The position numbers were made by a program, and so were the translations under genes. DNA of 64,000 bases, taken from Desulfobulbus sp. Tol-SR. Lineage in GTDB: Bacteria; Desulfobacterota; Desulfobulbia; Desulfobulbales; Desulfocapsaceae. Positions 35,340 to 44,124 of this stretch are shown in pieces (position 1 is the first letter of the stretch; every line of letters starts with the position of its first letter). The stretch spans positions 62,001-126,000 of the forward strand of contig JROS01000028.1 in NCBI GenBank assembly GCA_000769715.1, in the 5' to 3' direction. The notes beneath the pieces were generated by a model. That model was not told where the DNA came from. It searched no databases and saw only the letters and a program-made list of their open reading frames with translations.

Positions 35340-38087
35340 ATGCCCTACCCAGCCCTGCTCAAAGATCTCGTCATCAACGGTACATCCTATCGCTACCATG
35401 CGTTGCCGGAATTATCCGGTATTGGTTTCGGCAGCATCGACCGGCTGCCCTTCTCGATCCGGATTCTCGTCGAGAACCTGCTGCGCCGGCATGACGACGT
35501 CATCGTCCGCGACCAGGATCTGGCAGCCATCGCCAACTGGCAGACAACATACCGGCTGCCGGTCGAAATCGCCTATCACCCGGCCCGGGTGCTGATGCAG
35601 GACTTTACCGGGGTACCGGCGGTGGTCGATCTCGCGGCGATGCGCGACGCCGTCCGCGATCTCGGTGGCGACCCGCGGCGGGTCAACCCCCAGGTGCCGG
35701 TGGAACTGATCGTCGATCACAGTGTCCAGGTCGATTTCTTCGGCACCGTCGACAGCCTCGGCAACAATGTCGCCAGGGAATACGAACGCAACAGCGAGCG
35801 CTACGCCCTCTTGAAGTGGGCGCAGAAGAATTTCGCCAACTTCAAGGTGGTCCCGCCGAACTCGGGAATCTGCCACCAGGTCAACCTCGAACACCTCGGG
35901 CGGGTGGTCATCGCCGAACAGCGGCAGGACCACCGCCTGCTCTACCCGGACACCGCTGTCGGCCTCGACTCGCACACCCCGATGATCAACAGCATCGGGG
36001 TGATGGCCTGGGGGGTCGGCGGCATCGAGGCCGAGGCGGTCATGCTCGGCCAACCCTACTCGATGTCCATCCCCGAGGTGATCGGGGTCCGACTGCTCGG
36101 CAGGCCGAAGGACGGGGTTACCGCCACCGACATCGTTCTCACCCTCACCCAGCGTCTGCGACAGTACAACGTCGTGGAGAAATTTGTCGAATTCTTCGGC
36201 CCCGGCCTGGCCCACCTCACGGTTCCCGATCGGGCCACAATCGCCAACATGACCCCCGAATTCGGCGCCACCCTCGGCTATTTCCCGATCGACAACAGGA
36301 CCATCGACTATCTCCGGCTCACGAATCGCGATCTCCAGGCCGATATAACCGAGGCCTACGCCCGAACCAACGGTCTTTTTTACCTGGGAGCCGACGACCA
36401 GCGGGAGTACACCGACATCCTCGACATCGACCTCACGGCGATCGCCCCCTGTCTCGCCGGTCCGGCCCGACCGCAGGACCGGGTCCCGCTCGCGGCGATG
36501 AAATCGACCTTTACCGGAATCCTCGGCTGCCGGTACGAGCGGGACGTCAAGGTCCCGGAGATTTCGACCTTCCAGCAGGAGTCGGGCTGCCATGAACCCC
36601 GGAACAGCGAATGCCTGTCGGTCAACCGCCGGGAATTCACCTGCGAGATCAACGGCGCCCCGGTACGGATCAGTGACGGCAGTGTCGTCATCGCCGCCAT
36701 CACCTCCTGCACCAACACCTCCAATCCCTTCGTCCTCATCGGTGCCGGTCTCCTGGCGCGAAACGCGGTGCGACGGGGACTGAAGGTCCCCGCCTTCGTC
36801 AAGACATCCTTTGCCCCTGGGTCGAAGGTCGTGGTCAGTTACCTGGATGCCGCCGGCCTCACCCCGTATCTTCAGGCCCTCGGCTTCCATCTTGCCGCCT
36901 TCGGCTGCACGACCTGCATCGGCAACAGCGGACCCCTGCATCCGGCGATCGAGAGCCTGATTGAAGTACACGAGATGAACGTGGCGGCGGTGCTCTCCGG
37001 CAACCGCAATTTCGAGGCGCGGATCCATCAGCGGGTCAAGAGCAATTTTCTCGGTTCGCCGCTGCTGGTCGTGGCCTTTGCCGTTGCCGGCAGGATCGAT
37101 ATCGATCTGGAGACCGAACCCCTCGGCTGCGACCCGAACGGTCAGCCGGTCTTCCTGTCCCAAATCTGGCCTTCGACCGCCGAAATCGAGGCATTGATCG
37201 ACTCCCATGTCACCAGGGAGGCCTACGACAGGGAATACCGGAACATTTTCGATGGCGATGAATTCTGGAAGATGCTGCCGGTGCGGGAAAGCACCACCTA
37301 CCCATGGCAGTCCGATTCCACCTACATCCGAAGACCGCCCTACTTCGACGGCCTCTCGCCGAGCCCCTCACCACCGGTCGATATCGCCGGCGCCAGGGTG
37401 CTGGTCCGTCTCGGCGACACGGTGACCACCGACCATATCTCCCCGGCCGGGGCCATCGCCGCGCACTATCCCGCCGGCCTGCACCTCGCCGGCCAGGGGA
37501 TTGCCCCGGCTCAGTTCAACTCCTACGGGTCCCGGCGCGGCAACCACGAGGTCATGATCCGGGGGACCTTCGCCAATATCCGGATCAAAAATCTGCTCGC
37601 CGGAGGAAAGGAGGGCAGCTACACCCGCAAATTCCCGGAGAATGAAATCGTCTTCATCCATGAAGCGGCAGTGCGTTACCAGGCGGAGGGGGTCCCGCTG
37701 CTTGTCCTCGCCGGCAAGGAGTACGGTACCGGTTCCTCCCGCGACTGGGCGGCCAAGGGGACCAACCTGCTCGGTGTCAGGGTCGTCATCGCCGAATCCT
37801 ACGAACGGATCCATCGCAACAACCTGGTGGGGATGGGCGTCCTGCCGCTGGTCTTCAAGGGGGGCGACAACGCCGACAGCCTCGGTCTCGACGGCACCGA
37901 GATCTATTCCTTCGCCGGGTTGACGAACCTGTCACCTCGATCGACCGTCGCAATCACCGCCCGGAAGGCCGACGGCCGGGAGATCGCCTTTACGACCATC
38001 TGCCGTCTCGATACCGAGATCGATGTCCTGTATTACCGACACGGCGGCATCCTGCCCTACGTCCTCCGGGAGATGATGCGCACCTGA
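35340..38087 (+). CDS. acnA: Aconitate hydratase A (AcnA/IRP type)
   Basis: The 915-residue enzyme has ATG 35340 with GGAG five bases upstream. The AcnA order is clear: FSIRILVENLLRR, LIVDHSVQVDFFG, NSGICHQVNLEHLGRVV, DSHTPMINSIGVMAWGVGGIEAEAVMLGQP, then the Fe-S cysteines in AAITSCTNTSNPFV and GCTTCIGNSGPL. The swivel domain has GSRRGNHEVMIRGTFANIRIKN and EYGTGSSRDWAAKGTNLLGVR. It catalyses citrate-isocitrate conversion, as does the shorter aconitase at 21353, but belongs to a distinct lineage. Its neighbours are unrelated (sulfatase-fold gene upstream, Fur-family unit downstream). Confidence 0.96.
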   Translation: MPYPALLKDLVINGTSYRYHALPELSGIGFGSIDRLPFSIRILVENLLRRHDDVIVRDQDLAAIANWQTTYRLPVEIAYHPARVLMQDFTGVPAVVDLAAMRDAVRDLGGDPRRVNPQVPVELIVDHSVQVDFFGTVDSLGNNVAREYERNSERYALLKWAQKNFANFKVVPPNSGICHQVNLEHLGRVVIAEQRQDHRLLYPDTAVGLDSHTPMINSIGVMAWGVGGIEAEAVMLGQPYSMSIPEVIGVRLLGRPKDGVTATDIVLTLTQRLRQYNVVEKFVEFFGPGLAHLTVPDRATIANMTPEFGATLGYFPIDNRTIDYLRLTNRDLQADITEAYARTNGLFYLGADDQREYTDILDIDLTAIAPCLAGPARPQDRVPLAAMKSTFTGILGCRYERDVKVPEISTFQQESGCHEPRNSECLSVNRREFTCEINGAPVRISDGSVVIAAITSCTNTSNPFVLIGAGLLARNAVRRGLKVPAFVKTSFAPGSKVVVSYLDAAGLTPYLQALGFHLAAFGCTTCIGNSGPLHPAIESLIEVHEMNVAAVLSGNRNFEARIHQRVKSNFLGSPLLVVAFAVAGRIDIDLETEPLGCDPNGQPVFLSQIWPSTAEIEALIDSHVTREAYDREYRNIFDGDEFWKMLPVRESTTYPWQSDSTYIRRPPYFDGLSPSPSPPVDIAGARVLVRLGDTVTTDHISPAGAIAAHYPAGLHLAGQGIAPAQFNSYGSRRGNHEVMIRGTFANIRIKNLLAGGKEGSYTRKFPENEIVFIHEAAVRYQAEGVPLLVLAGKEYGTGSSRDWAAKGTNLLGVRVVIAESYERIHRNNLVGMGVLPLVFKGGDNADSLGLDGTEIYSFAGLTNLSPRSTVAITARKADGREIAFTTICRLDTEIDVLYYRHGGILPYVLREMMRT

Positions 38088-38104
38088 TCGCCGTCCCGAA
38101 AAAC

Positions 38105-38144
38105 GCGAAAGGCCCCGGACGCTCAAGCGTCCGGGGCCTTTCGC
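38105..38144. terminator. Bidirectional terminator between acnA and the Fur-family unit
   Basis: An 18-bp perfect stem (GCGAAAGGCCCCGGACGC and its complement) has a TCAA loop. The minus-strand side is followed by GTTTTTC, so it ends the leftward Fur-family transcript best. It is also the only hairpin after acnA. Confidence 0.88.
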
Positions 38145-38164
38145 ATCTCGCACCGGTGCCGGGA

Positions 38165-38416
38165 TCACGATTTCAGGACATTGCGCCCCTGATCGGTGAT
38201 GCCGTACTTGCAGCGGACCGGGCTGTCAACATAGCCCTGCTTCTTCAGTTCGGCTATCCTGGCACTGAGACTCTTGGCCTCATAGCCGGTGGCAGCCGCA
38301 ATATCCTTGGTGCCGCACGGACCGCCGCATTTCTCCATGGCGGCGAGAATCTGTTTATGTTCGTCCGAGAGAGTATTGGCATTGCTGCTGCATGCACATC
38401 CGCATCCACAATTCAT
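38165..38416 (-). CDS. Small Cys-rich winged-helix protein
   Basis: This 83-residue protein starts MNCGCGCACSSNAN: five Cys within the first ten residues, likely a metal site. A winged-helix domain follows (HKQILAAMEKCGGPCGTKDIAAATGYEAKSLSARIAELKKQGYVDSPVRCKYGITDQGRNVL). Two further Cys lie at CGGPCG and one at VRCK. Its ATG overlaps the stop of the Fur-family gene by four bases (ATGA), with AAGGAGA as ribosome site. It is probably a metal- or redox-responsive regulator or a partner of the Fur protein. Confidence 0.82.
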   Translation of the reverse strand: MNCGCGCACSSNANTLSDEHKQILAAMEKCGGPCGTKDIAAATGYEAKSLSARIAELKKQGYVDSPVRCKYGITDQGRNVLKS

Positions 38417-38832
38417 TCGTTGGTCTCCTTGTTCATTTCCTTGTTCATTTTTTTCTGACATTCTGGGCATATCCCAGCAAATTCAAGCCGATAGCCGGTC
38501 ACTGCATACCCCTGCTGCCCATCGGCGACGACAGTCGATACCTGTTCCCTGTTCAACTCGATATTATCAACCCGATGACAGACGATACAATAGATATGAT
38601 CATGATCATTGACGTCATAGTCAAAGCGTTTCTGCCGCCCACCGACCTCCAGTTTGGCGATCAGATGGAGATTCGAAAGAATTTCGAGATTGCGGTAGAC
38701 GGTCGCCAGACTCAGCCGCGGAATGTTGCGACGGACCCTCTCATAGAGTTCATCGGCGCTCAGATGGCTGCCGCTTTTTTTCAACTCAGCAAGAATGATC
38801 TCCCGCTGGTTGGTCATACGTAGCTGCATCAT
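38413..38832 (-). CDS. Fur/PerR-family metal-dependent repressor
   Basis: The 139-residue protein has the Fur winged helix (TNQREIILAELKKSGSHLSADELYERVRRNIPRLSLATVYRNLEIL). The dimerisation domain holds DHDHIYCIVCHRV and CPECQ, the structural zinc cysteine pairs. No long His-rich tail is present, so the PerR branch is as likely as iron-sensing Fur. AAAGGGG precedes ATG 38832. A 25-base palindrome (38848-38872) lies just upstream. It is co-transcribed with the small Cys-rich protein. Confidence 0.93.
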   Translation of the reverse strand: MMQLRMTNQREIILAELKKSGSHLSADELYERVRRNIPRLSLATVYRNLEILSNLHLIAKLEVGGRQKRFDYDVNDHDHIYCIVCHRVDNIELNREQVSTVVADGQQGYAVTGYRLEFAGICPECQKKMNKEMNKETNE

Positions 38833-38847
38833 GACCCCTTTATAGGA

Positions 38848-38886
38848 ATAATTACTATATGTATGTAATTATCGGTTGCATGTCAA
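38848..38886 (-). promoter_or_regulatory. Promoter with Fur/PerR-type operator
   Basis: ATAATTAC (38848-38855) and GTAATTAT (38865-38872) are perfect inverted half-sites with a nine-base spacer. TTGACA (38881-38886, minus strand) is a perfect -35, and TACATA lies 17 bases further, inside the operator. Binding would hide the -10 box, as expected for autorepression by the adjacent Fur-family protein. Confidence 0.7.
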
Positions 38887-39048
38887 GCGGCTTTTTCATC
38901 CCGCCGGCACAGGGCCATTCCCCGACCGCCATCAACAACACTGCCGGTTTATGTCCGCTACCGGATATGGTACAGTCAATCCCATGATACAGGGACGGTG
39001 ACTCAGACCCTGTCCTGATCGTTCGAACTCCACTCGTCCGGTGCCGGT

Positions 39049-39936
39049 ATGCATCCCATCCTCGAGGTCCATCATCTCCGCAAGCGTTACGGTGCCGTCG
39101 AGGCCGTGCGAGATATCTCCTTCGATGTCGAGCCCGGCATCTGTTTCGGGCTCCTCGGGCCGAACGGGGCCGGAAAGACCACCACCCTCGAGATCATCGA
39201 AGACATCATCAAACCGACCAGCGGCGAGGTCCTCTTTGACGGCCGCCCCCGCACCGCGAGTTTCAGGGAAGAGGTCGGCATCCAGTTCCAGCATACCTCG
39301 CTGCTCAACTTCCTCTCGGTCGAAGAGTCCCTGAAGACCTTCGCCAGCCTCTACCACCGTCCCGCCGACCTCGAAGAGGTCATCGACCGCTGCGACCTGG
39401 CCGACCTCAGAAAGCGCCGCAACGACAGGCTGTCGGGCGGCCAGACCCAGCGGCTGATGCTGGCCCTGGCCCTGCTCAACCAACCCCGGCTGATCTTCCT
39501 CGACGAACCATCCACCGGCCTCGACCCCCAGGCCCGCCGCAACCTCTGGGATATCGTCGGTCAGCTCAAGGCCGAGGGCCGGACCCTGATCCTCACTACC
39601 CACTCGATGGAAGAGGCGGAATATCTCTGCGATGAGATCGCCATCGTCGACCAGGGACTGATCATCGCCGCCGGCTCGCCCGCCGAACTGATCCGGCAGT
39701 ACGGGGGAATGAACGCGATCATCCTGCCGAAGACCGCGTCCAGCCGCCTGCCCCCGTCGTTCCCGTTCGCTGTCGAAGAACGTGACGAGGAGACCCTTGC
39801 CATTCACATCGATGAGATTCATCGGGGCCTGAACGTCCTGATGGAGATGGAGATCGACCTACGGGGGATCTCCATCCACTCGCCCAACCTCGAGGACGTC
39901 TTCCTCCATCTTACCGGCAAGAGGCTGCGTGAATGA
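39049..39936 (+). CDS. ABC-2 type exporter ATP-binding protein (DrrA/NatA-like)
   Basis: The 295-residue ATPase has Walker A GPNGAGKTTT (about residues 36-45), VGIQFQHTSLLNFLSVEESL (Q-loop), signature LSGGQTQRLMLALALL, Walker B LIFLDEPSTGLDPQ and H-loop TTHSMEEAEYL. A C-terminal extension (HIDEIHRGLNVLMEMEIDLRGISIHSPNLEDVFLHLTGKRLRE) is characteristic of DrrA/NatA exporters. Its stop lies inside the first codons of the permease gene. It probably drives export of a lipid, drug or ion. Confidence 0.93.
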   Translation: MHPILEVHHLRKRYGAVEAVRDISFDVEPGICFGLLGPNGAGKTTTLEIIEDIIKPTSGEVLFDGRPRTASFREEVGIQFQHTSLLNFLSVEESLKTFASLYHRPADLEEVIDRCDLADLRKRRNDRLSGGQTQRLMLALALLNQPRLIFLDEPSTGLDPQARRNLWDIVGQLKAEGRTLILTTHSMEEAEYLCDEIAIVDQGLIIAAGSPAELIRQYGGMNAIILPKTASSRLPPSFPFAVEERDEETLAIHIDEIHRGLNVLMEMEIDLRGISIHSPNLEDVFLHLTGKRLRE

Positions 39937-41023
39937 TGACGCCTCCGAACCACAACCTCCAGCAGCGCCGCACACACCAATGAACATTCACCGCATGTGG
40001 GCGATCTTTGTCGCCAGGAATGCCGAATTCTTCCGCGACCGGGCCTCGTTCGGCTGGAATTTCGCCTTCCCCTTCCTGATCATCGTCGGTTTCGGCATCA
40101 TCTTCAATGGCCGGGAATTCAAGCAGTTCAAGGTCGGGGTCTTCCCCCCCGACGCCGTGCTGTCGGCAGCGGCGGCGACCTCGATGCCGGAGGCCTTCCG
40201 CCACGACCGCCATATCATCCTCGTCCCGGTCGCCGACAGAGCCGACGGCGAGACCCGGCTCAGCCGCCATCAGATCTCGCTGCTCGTCGACGCGAAGTCG
40301 CCGAGCCACGCCTACTGGCTCAACGATTCCTCCCCCGACGGCTCCCTCGCCGAACGGATCTATCTCGCCTCGTTCATGATCGGCAAGCCCGTTCCGGAAA
40401 AAGGCGTCTCCATCGGAGGACAGATCCGCTATATCGACTGGCTGATGCCCGGCATCCTGGCGATGAACATGATGTTCTCAGCGCTCTGGGGCGTCGGCTA
40501 CGTCATCGTCCGTTACCGCAAGAACGGCGCGTTGAAGCGGCTGCGGGCCACCCCCCTCACCGCCCTCGAATACCTCAGCGCCCAGATGTTCTCCCGCCTC
40601 TGCCTGCTCCTCTTCACCATCAGCGTCGTCTGGCTCGGCGCTGATCTGCTGTTCCATTTCCAGGTCCACGGCTCGCTGCTGCTGCTGTTTCTGATCTTCG
40701 CCCTCGGCGGGCTCAACCTCTGCTCCATCGGCCTGATCCTGGCGGCCCGCGGGACGAGCGAGGAGTTCGCCAGCGGGGCGCTGAACTTCATCACCTGGCC
40801 GATGATGTTCCTCTCCGAGGTCTGGTTCTCGCTCGAGGGATCACCGGCCTGGGTCCACCACCTGTCGCAGTTCCTGCCCCTGACCCACCTCCTCACCGCC
40901 GCCCGCCGGGTCATGAACGAGGGCGGATCTTTTACCGAAGTCCAGTTCGAGTGCGGAGTCCTCCTCCTGGGCACCGTGGTCGCCCTGGTGATCGCCGCCG
41001 CCCTGTTCTCGTGGAATGAATGA
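39929..41023 (+). CDS. ABC-2 type exporter permease
   Basis: The protein of 364 residues starts at GTG 39929 after AGAGG, overlapping the ATPase by eight bases. One hydrophobic segment near residues 37-52 is followed by an extracytoplasmic loop (about 55-165). Five to six membrane helices follow in the C-terminal half, with YVIVRYRKNGALKRLRATPLTALEYLSAQMFSRL, the ABC-2 coupling helix. WPMMFLSEVWFSLEGSPAWVHHLSQFLPLTHLLTAARRVM is typical of the family. It overlaps the TatD-like gene by eight bases. Confidence 0.9.
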   Translation: MNDDASEPQPPAAPHTPMNIHRMWAIFVARNAEFFRDRASFGWNFAFPFLIIVGFGIIFNGREFKQFKVGVFPPDAVLSAAAATSMPEAFRHDRHIILVPVADRADGETRLSRHQISLLVDAKSPSHAYWLNDSSPDGSLAERIYLASFMIGKPVPEKGVSIGGQIRYIDWLMPGILAMNMMFSALWGVGYVIVRYRKNGALKRLRATPLTALEYLSAQMFSRLCLLLFTISVVWLGADLLFHFQVHGSLLLLFLIFALGGLNLCSIGLILAARGTSEEFASGALNFITWPMMFLSEVWFSLEGSPAWVHHLSQFLPLTHLLTAARRVMNEGGSFTEVQFECGVLLLGTVVALVIAAALFSWNE

Positions 41024-41828
41024 TATGGCCGATCTCCGCTGCCTTGACAGCCACCTGCACCTGCAGGATCCCCGTCTTGCCGCCATCCGCGACGACGTAC
41101 TCGACCGGGCCGCGGCGGTCGGGGTCGTCCGGATGTTCTGCAATGCCACCACGGAGGCGGACTGGCCGGAGGTGCTCCGCCTCGCCTCGGCCTCACCGGC
41201 GGTTCTTCCCTTTCTCGGTATCCATCCCTGGCATGCCCATACTGCAAGCGCCGATTGGGAGAAACGGCTGGCGGCCATCCTGGAAACCACCCGCTGCGGC
41301 ATCGGCGAAATCGGGCTGGACGGAAAATGTCTCGTGCCGCTGGAGCGGCAGGAGGAGATATTCGTCCGGCACCTGCAGTTGGCGATCCGGTTCGGGCGAC
41401 CGCTGTCGCTCCACTGTCTCGGCTGCTGGGGCCGGCTGCTCGAATTGCTGGAACACCAGGCGAAGGTGGCCGCCCTGCCGCCGTTCATGATCCACTCGTT
41501 CAGCGGCTCGCGTGAGATCATGCACCGCCTGGTCAGGATCGGCGGCCGGATCTCCTTCTCGGCCGGGCTGGCCGACCGCCGGCGGGAGCGGTTGCGCCGG
41601 GTCTTTATCGAAACCCCACTCGACCGCATCCTCCTTGAAACCGATGCCCCCGACCAGTTGCCGCCGGCCTTGAGAACGGCGGCAACGACGCCACCGGTCA
41701 ACGAACCGGCGAACATCCTTCCGCTGTACCGGGAGGCGGCCGAACTGCGGCACATAAACCTGCAAGACTTCACTCACCGGATCTGGAACAATGGAACGAT
41801 TTACGCGGATTCGCTGCTTCCTCGGTGA
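41016..41828 (+). CDS. TatD-family metal-dependent hydrolase
   Basis: The 270-residue amidohydrolase-fold protein has the TatD metal ligands: DSHLHLQDP (His-x-His), GIGEIGLDGK (Glu), LSLHCLGCW (His), FMIHSFSG (His) and LLETDAPDQLPPA (Asp). TatD proteins are 3'-5' nucleases or general phosphoesterases. The start may be ATG 41016 (overlapping the exporter) or ATG 41025. The 3' end overlaps the TcdA-like gene by 38 bases, so the cluster from 39049 to 43094 is translationally coupled. Confidence 0.88.
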   Translation: MNDMADLRCLDSHLHLQDPRLAAIRDDVLDRAAAVGVVRMFCNATTEADWPEVLRLASASPAVLPFLGIHPWHAHTASADWEKRLAAILETTRCGIGEIGLDGKCLVPLERQEEIFVRHLQLAIRFGRPLSLHCLGCWGRLLELLEHQAKVAALPPFMIHSFSGSREIMHRLVRIGGRISFSAGLADRRRERLRRVFIETPLDRILLETDAPDQLPPALRTAATTPPVNEPANILPLYREAAELRHINLQDFTHRIWNNGTIYADSLLPR

Positions 41829-42561
41829 GGAACGGTTCAGCCGGCTGCAGTCACGCTTCGTCACCGTCGTCGGCCTCGGGGCCGTCGGCGGCCACGTGGT
41901 CGAGGCCCTGGCCCGGGCCGGCATCGGCCGTCTCCGCCTGGTCGATTTCGATACCGTGCAGCCGTCCAACCTCAACCGCCAGATCCTGGCCCTGACCTCG
42001 ACCATCGGCCGCCTCAAGGCCGAGGTGGGGCGGGAGCGGGTCCTCGCCATCAATCCCGACTGTCGAGTCGAGGCCCTGCCGCTCTTTGCCGACAGTCTCA
42101 CCGCGGAACAGATCCTCACCCCGCCGCCGGACCTGCTGGTCGATGCCATCGACTCCCTCAACCCCAAGGCCCAGCTGCTGACCGCGGCCTACAGCCGCGG
42201 CATCCCGTTGATCTCCTCGATGGGGGCGGCCCTGCGTGCCGATCCGCTGCAGATCCGCCAGGCCGATCTGTTCGACACCCGCAAATGTCCGCTGGCCCGG
42301 CGTCTGCGCAAGAAGCTGAAGAAAAGCGGGGTCGGTCGCGGCATCCACTGCGTCTTTTCGACCGAGGATATCGATTTCGATTACCAGGAACCGGAGGATG
42401 GGGTGTATCCGGAGGCCTCGCCGTTCGACCAGCGCGGCCGCCGCCGCAGGGTGCTGGGCAGCCTGCCGACCCTGACCGGGATCTTCGGCCTGATCATCGC
42501 CAACCAGGCCATCCTCCAGCTCGCTGAAGACAATCCCAGCCCGGAGGAGGACCCCCAGTGA
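41791..42561 (+). CDS. E1-like ThiF/TcdA family (tRNA t6A cyclisation-type)
   Basis: The 256-residue protein has the adenylation fold: VVGLGAVGGHVVEALARAGIGRLRLVDFDTVQPSNLNRQ (ATP and substrate site). RADPLQIRQADLFDTRKCPLARRLRKKLKKSG follows, the pattern of TcdA (CsdL), which cyclises t6A37 in tRNA using ATP. PTLTGIFGLIIANQAIL is the C-terminal helix. No SufE or CsdA partner lies nearby. It overlaps both its neighbours; the next start (GTG) lies in its stop. Confidence 0.87.
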   Translation: MERFTRIRCFLGEERFSRLQSRFVTVVGLGAVGGHVVEALARAGIGRLRLVDFDTVQPSNLNRQILALTSTIGRLKAEVGRERVLAINPDCRVEALPLFADSLTAEQILTPPPDLLVDAIDSLNPKAQLLTAAYSRGIPLISSMGAALRADPLQIRQADLFDTRKCPLARRLRKKLKKSGVGRGIHCVFSTEDIDFDYQEPEDGVYPEASPFDQRGRRRRVLGSLPTLTGIFGLIIANQAILQLAEDNPSPEEDPQ

Positions 42562-43094
42562 TACGACTCTTCACCGCCATCGATATCCCGACGGCGATCC
42601 AGGACAGCCTGCACCAACTGGGTCGGGAGGTGCGCGGCGCCCGCGCGGTGCCGGCCGACCAGCTCCACCTCACCCTCACCTTCATCGGCGAGGTCGAAGA
42701 CCAGCGGCTCCAACCGATCCACCAGGCCCTGGCCGCCATCGCCGCGACGCCCTTTGCGATTGTCCTGCAGGGCATCGGCTGCTTTCCGCCACGGGGACCG
42801 GCCCGGATCATCTGGGCCGGGGTCCAGGCCCAACCCCTGCTCCACCGCCTCCACTCTCTGATCGAGATCAGCCTTATCCCCTGCGGCATCGCCGGCGAAA
42901 AGCGCAGCTATTCGCCCCATATCACCATCGCCCGGATCAAGACGCCCTCCGGCTTCGACAGATCGCTCCTTCAACACCACGCCGCCTTCATGACGGAGGA
43001 AATCCCGGTGAAGGAATTCGTGCTCTATTCGAGCCGACTGACACCGCAGGGCGCCATTCATTCAATGGAAAGACGCTATCCGCTCACCGCCTGA
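42558..43094 (+). CDS. thpR: RNA 2',3'-cyclic phosphodiesterase (ThpR/LigT)
   Basis: This 178-residue 2H phosphoesterase begins at GTG 42558 in GTGATACG, overlapping the TcdA-like stop. The two catalytic motifs are HLTLTFIGEV (about residues 36-45) and HITIARIKTPSG (about 121-132). The family opens 2',3'-cyclic phosphates on RNA ends. It is the last gene of the tight run. Length and both H-x-T-x motifs match the family well. Confidence 0.93.
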   Translation: MIRLFTAIDIPTAIQDSLHQLGREVRGARAVPADQLHLTLTFIGEVEDQRLQPIHQALAAIAATPFAIVLQGIGCFPPRGPARIIWAGVQAQPLLHRLHSLIEISLIPCGIAGEKRSYSPHITIARIKTPSGFDRSLLQHHAAFMTEEIPVKEFVLYSSRLTPQGAIHSMERRYPLTA

Positions 43095-43160
43095 GAGCAG
43101 GTTACGGCCACGCCGCGGCGGCGTTGTCGCCCCGGCCGGCTTGCAGAGAAACCCGGATGG

Positions 43161-44069
43161 TCATCGCTCGTTTCGACCATACTGCAGGACCAGCATGGCG
43201 GCGATCACGATGACGACCCCCGGCAGGACCAGCGGATCGGGAAGGCCATGGCCGAAGAACAGGTCGAGAATCACCACCATCCCCGGATAGAGATAGGAAT
43301 AGGCCATGACCCGGGTCGGACCGATAAAGGGGATGGCGTACTGGGTGAGGAAAAAAGAGATGACCGTGGTAAAGAGCGCCAGATAGCAGATTCCAGCCCA
43401 GACCATGAGCGGCACCTCGGCCCAGGGAACATGTGGCAGACGGCCGACGGTGAGGAGCAGGAGCCAGAGGCTGCCGGTGACGAGGATCCAGAAGGTCAGC
43501 ACCACCATCGATTCGCCCCGGTGCAACCGCCGCACCAGTGGCGTATACAGACCCATGGCCAGGCAGCCGCCGAAAAAGATGACATCGCCGCGGTTCCAGG
43601 CCATCGCCAGGAGCAACCCCGGATCACCCCTGAAGATGACCCATACCGCCCCGACCATGCCGACGGCGAGGGCGGCGAGCTGCCGTGCCGCCAGCCGCTC
43701 CCGTACCAGGAAGACGGCATAGATGCCGGCGATCGAGGGAACGAGGGTGAAGATGACGCTGGTATTGAGGGCGGTGGTGAAGCGGAGGGCGAGGAACATG
43801 CACCAGAAGAAGATCACCAGGCAGAGACTGATCAGGGCGGCGCGGCCGCACAGCGACCACGAGAACTGCAGGCCGTGCCGCAGCGCCACATACGGACCGA
43901 GCATGGCGGTGGCGACCAGAAACCGGACCAGGGTGAGAACTGCCGGATCGAGGCCGGCGGCGATCGCCGCCCCGACCGTAAACGAGGTCGAAACGAGGGC
44001 GGCGCAGATCACCATGAGGAAGTGGATGAAGACGGGAGAATTCCCGTTTCCCCCGGATTCTCCGCTCAC
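43161..44069 (-). CDS. EamA-type DMT family transporter
   Basis: The 302-residue inner-membrane protein has ten hydrophobic segments in two EamA repeats (about 15-135 and 155-295). PYVALRHGLQF, SVIFTLVPSIAGIYAVFLVRERLAARQLAA and YAIPFIGPTRVMAYSYLYPGMVVILDLFFG show the repeat ends. The start is probably GTG 44069, with ATG 44015 as a shorter option. Substrates in this family are metabolites or amino acids, usually exported. Two other DMT genes lie at 48735 and 57747; the three are not close copies. Confidence 0.9.
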   Translation of the reverse strand: MSGESGGNGNSPVFIHFLMVICAALVSTSFTVGAAIAAGLDPAVLTLVRFLVATAMLGPYVALRHGLQFSWSLCGRAALISLCLVIFFWCMFLALRFTTALNTSVIFTLVPSIAGIYAVFLVRERLAARQLAALAVGMVGAVWVIFRGDPGLLLAMAWNRGDVIFFGGCLAMGLYTPLVRRLHRGESMVVLTFWILVTGSLWLLLLTVGRLPHVPWAEVPLMVWAGICYLALFTTVISFFLTQYAIPFIGPTRVMAYSYLYPGMVVILDLFFGHGLPDPLVLPGVVIVIAAMLVLQYGRNER

Positions 44070-44124
44070 GATCGCGTCATCCCGATCATAACGGTGATCT
44101 GTCCCCTGTCCCGGCTTCCATCCC

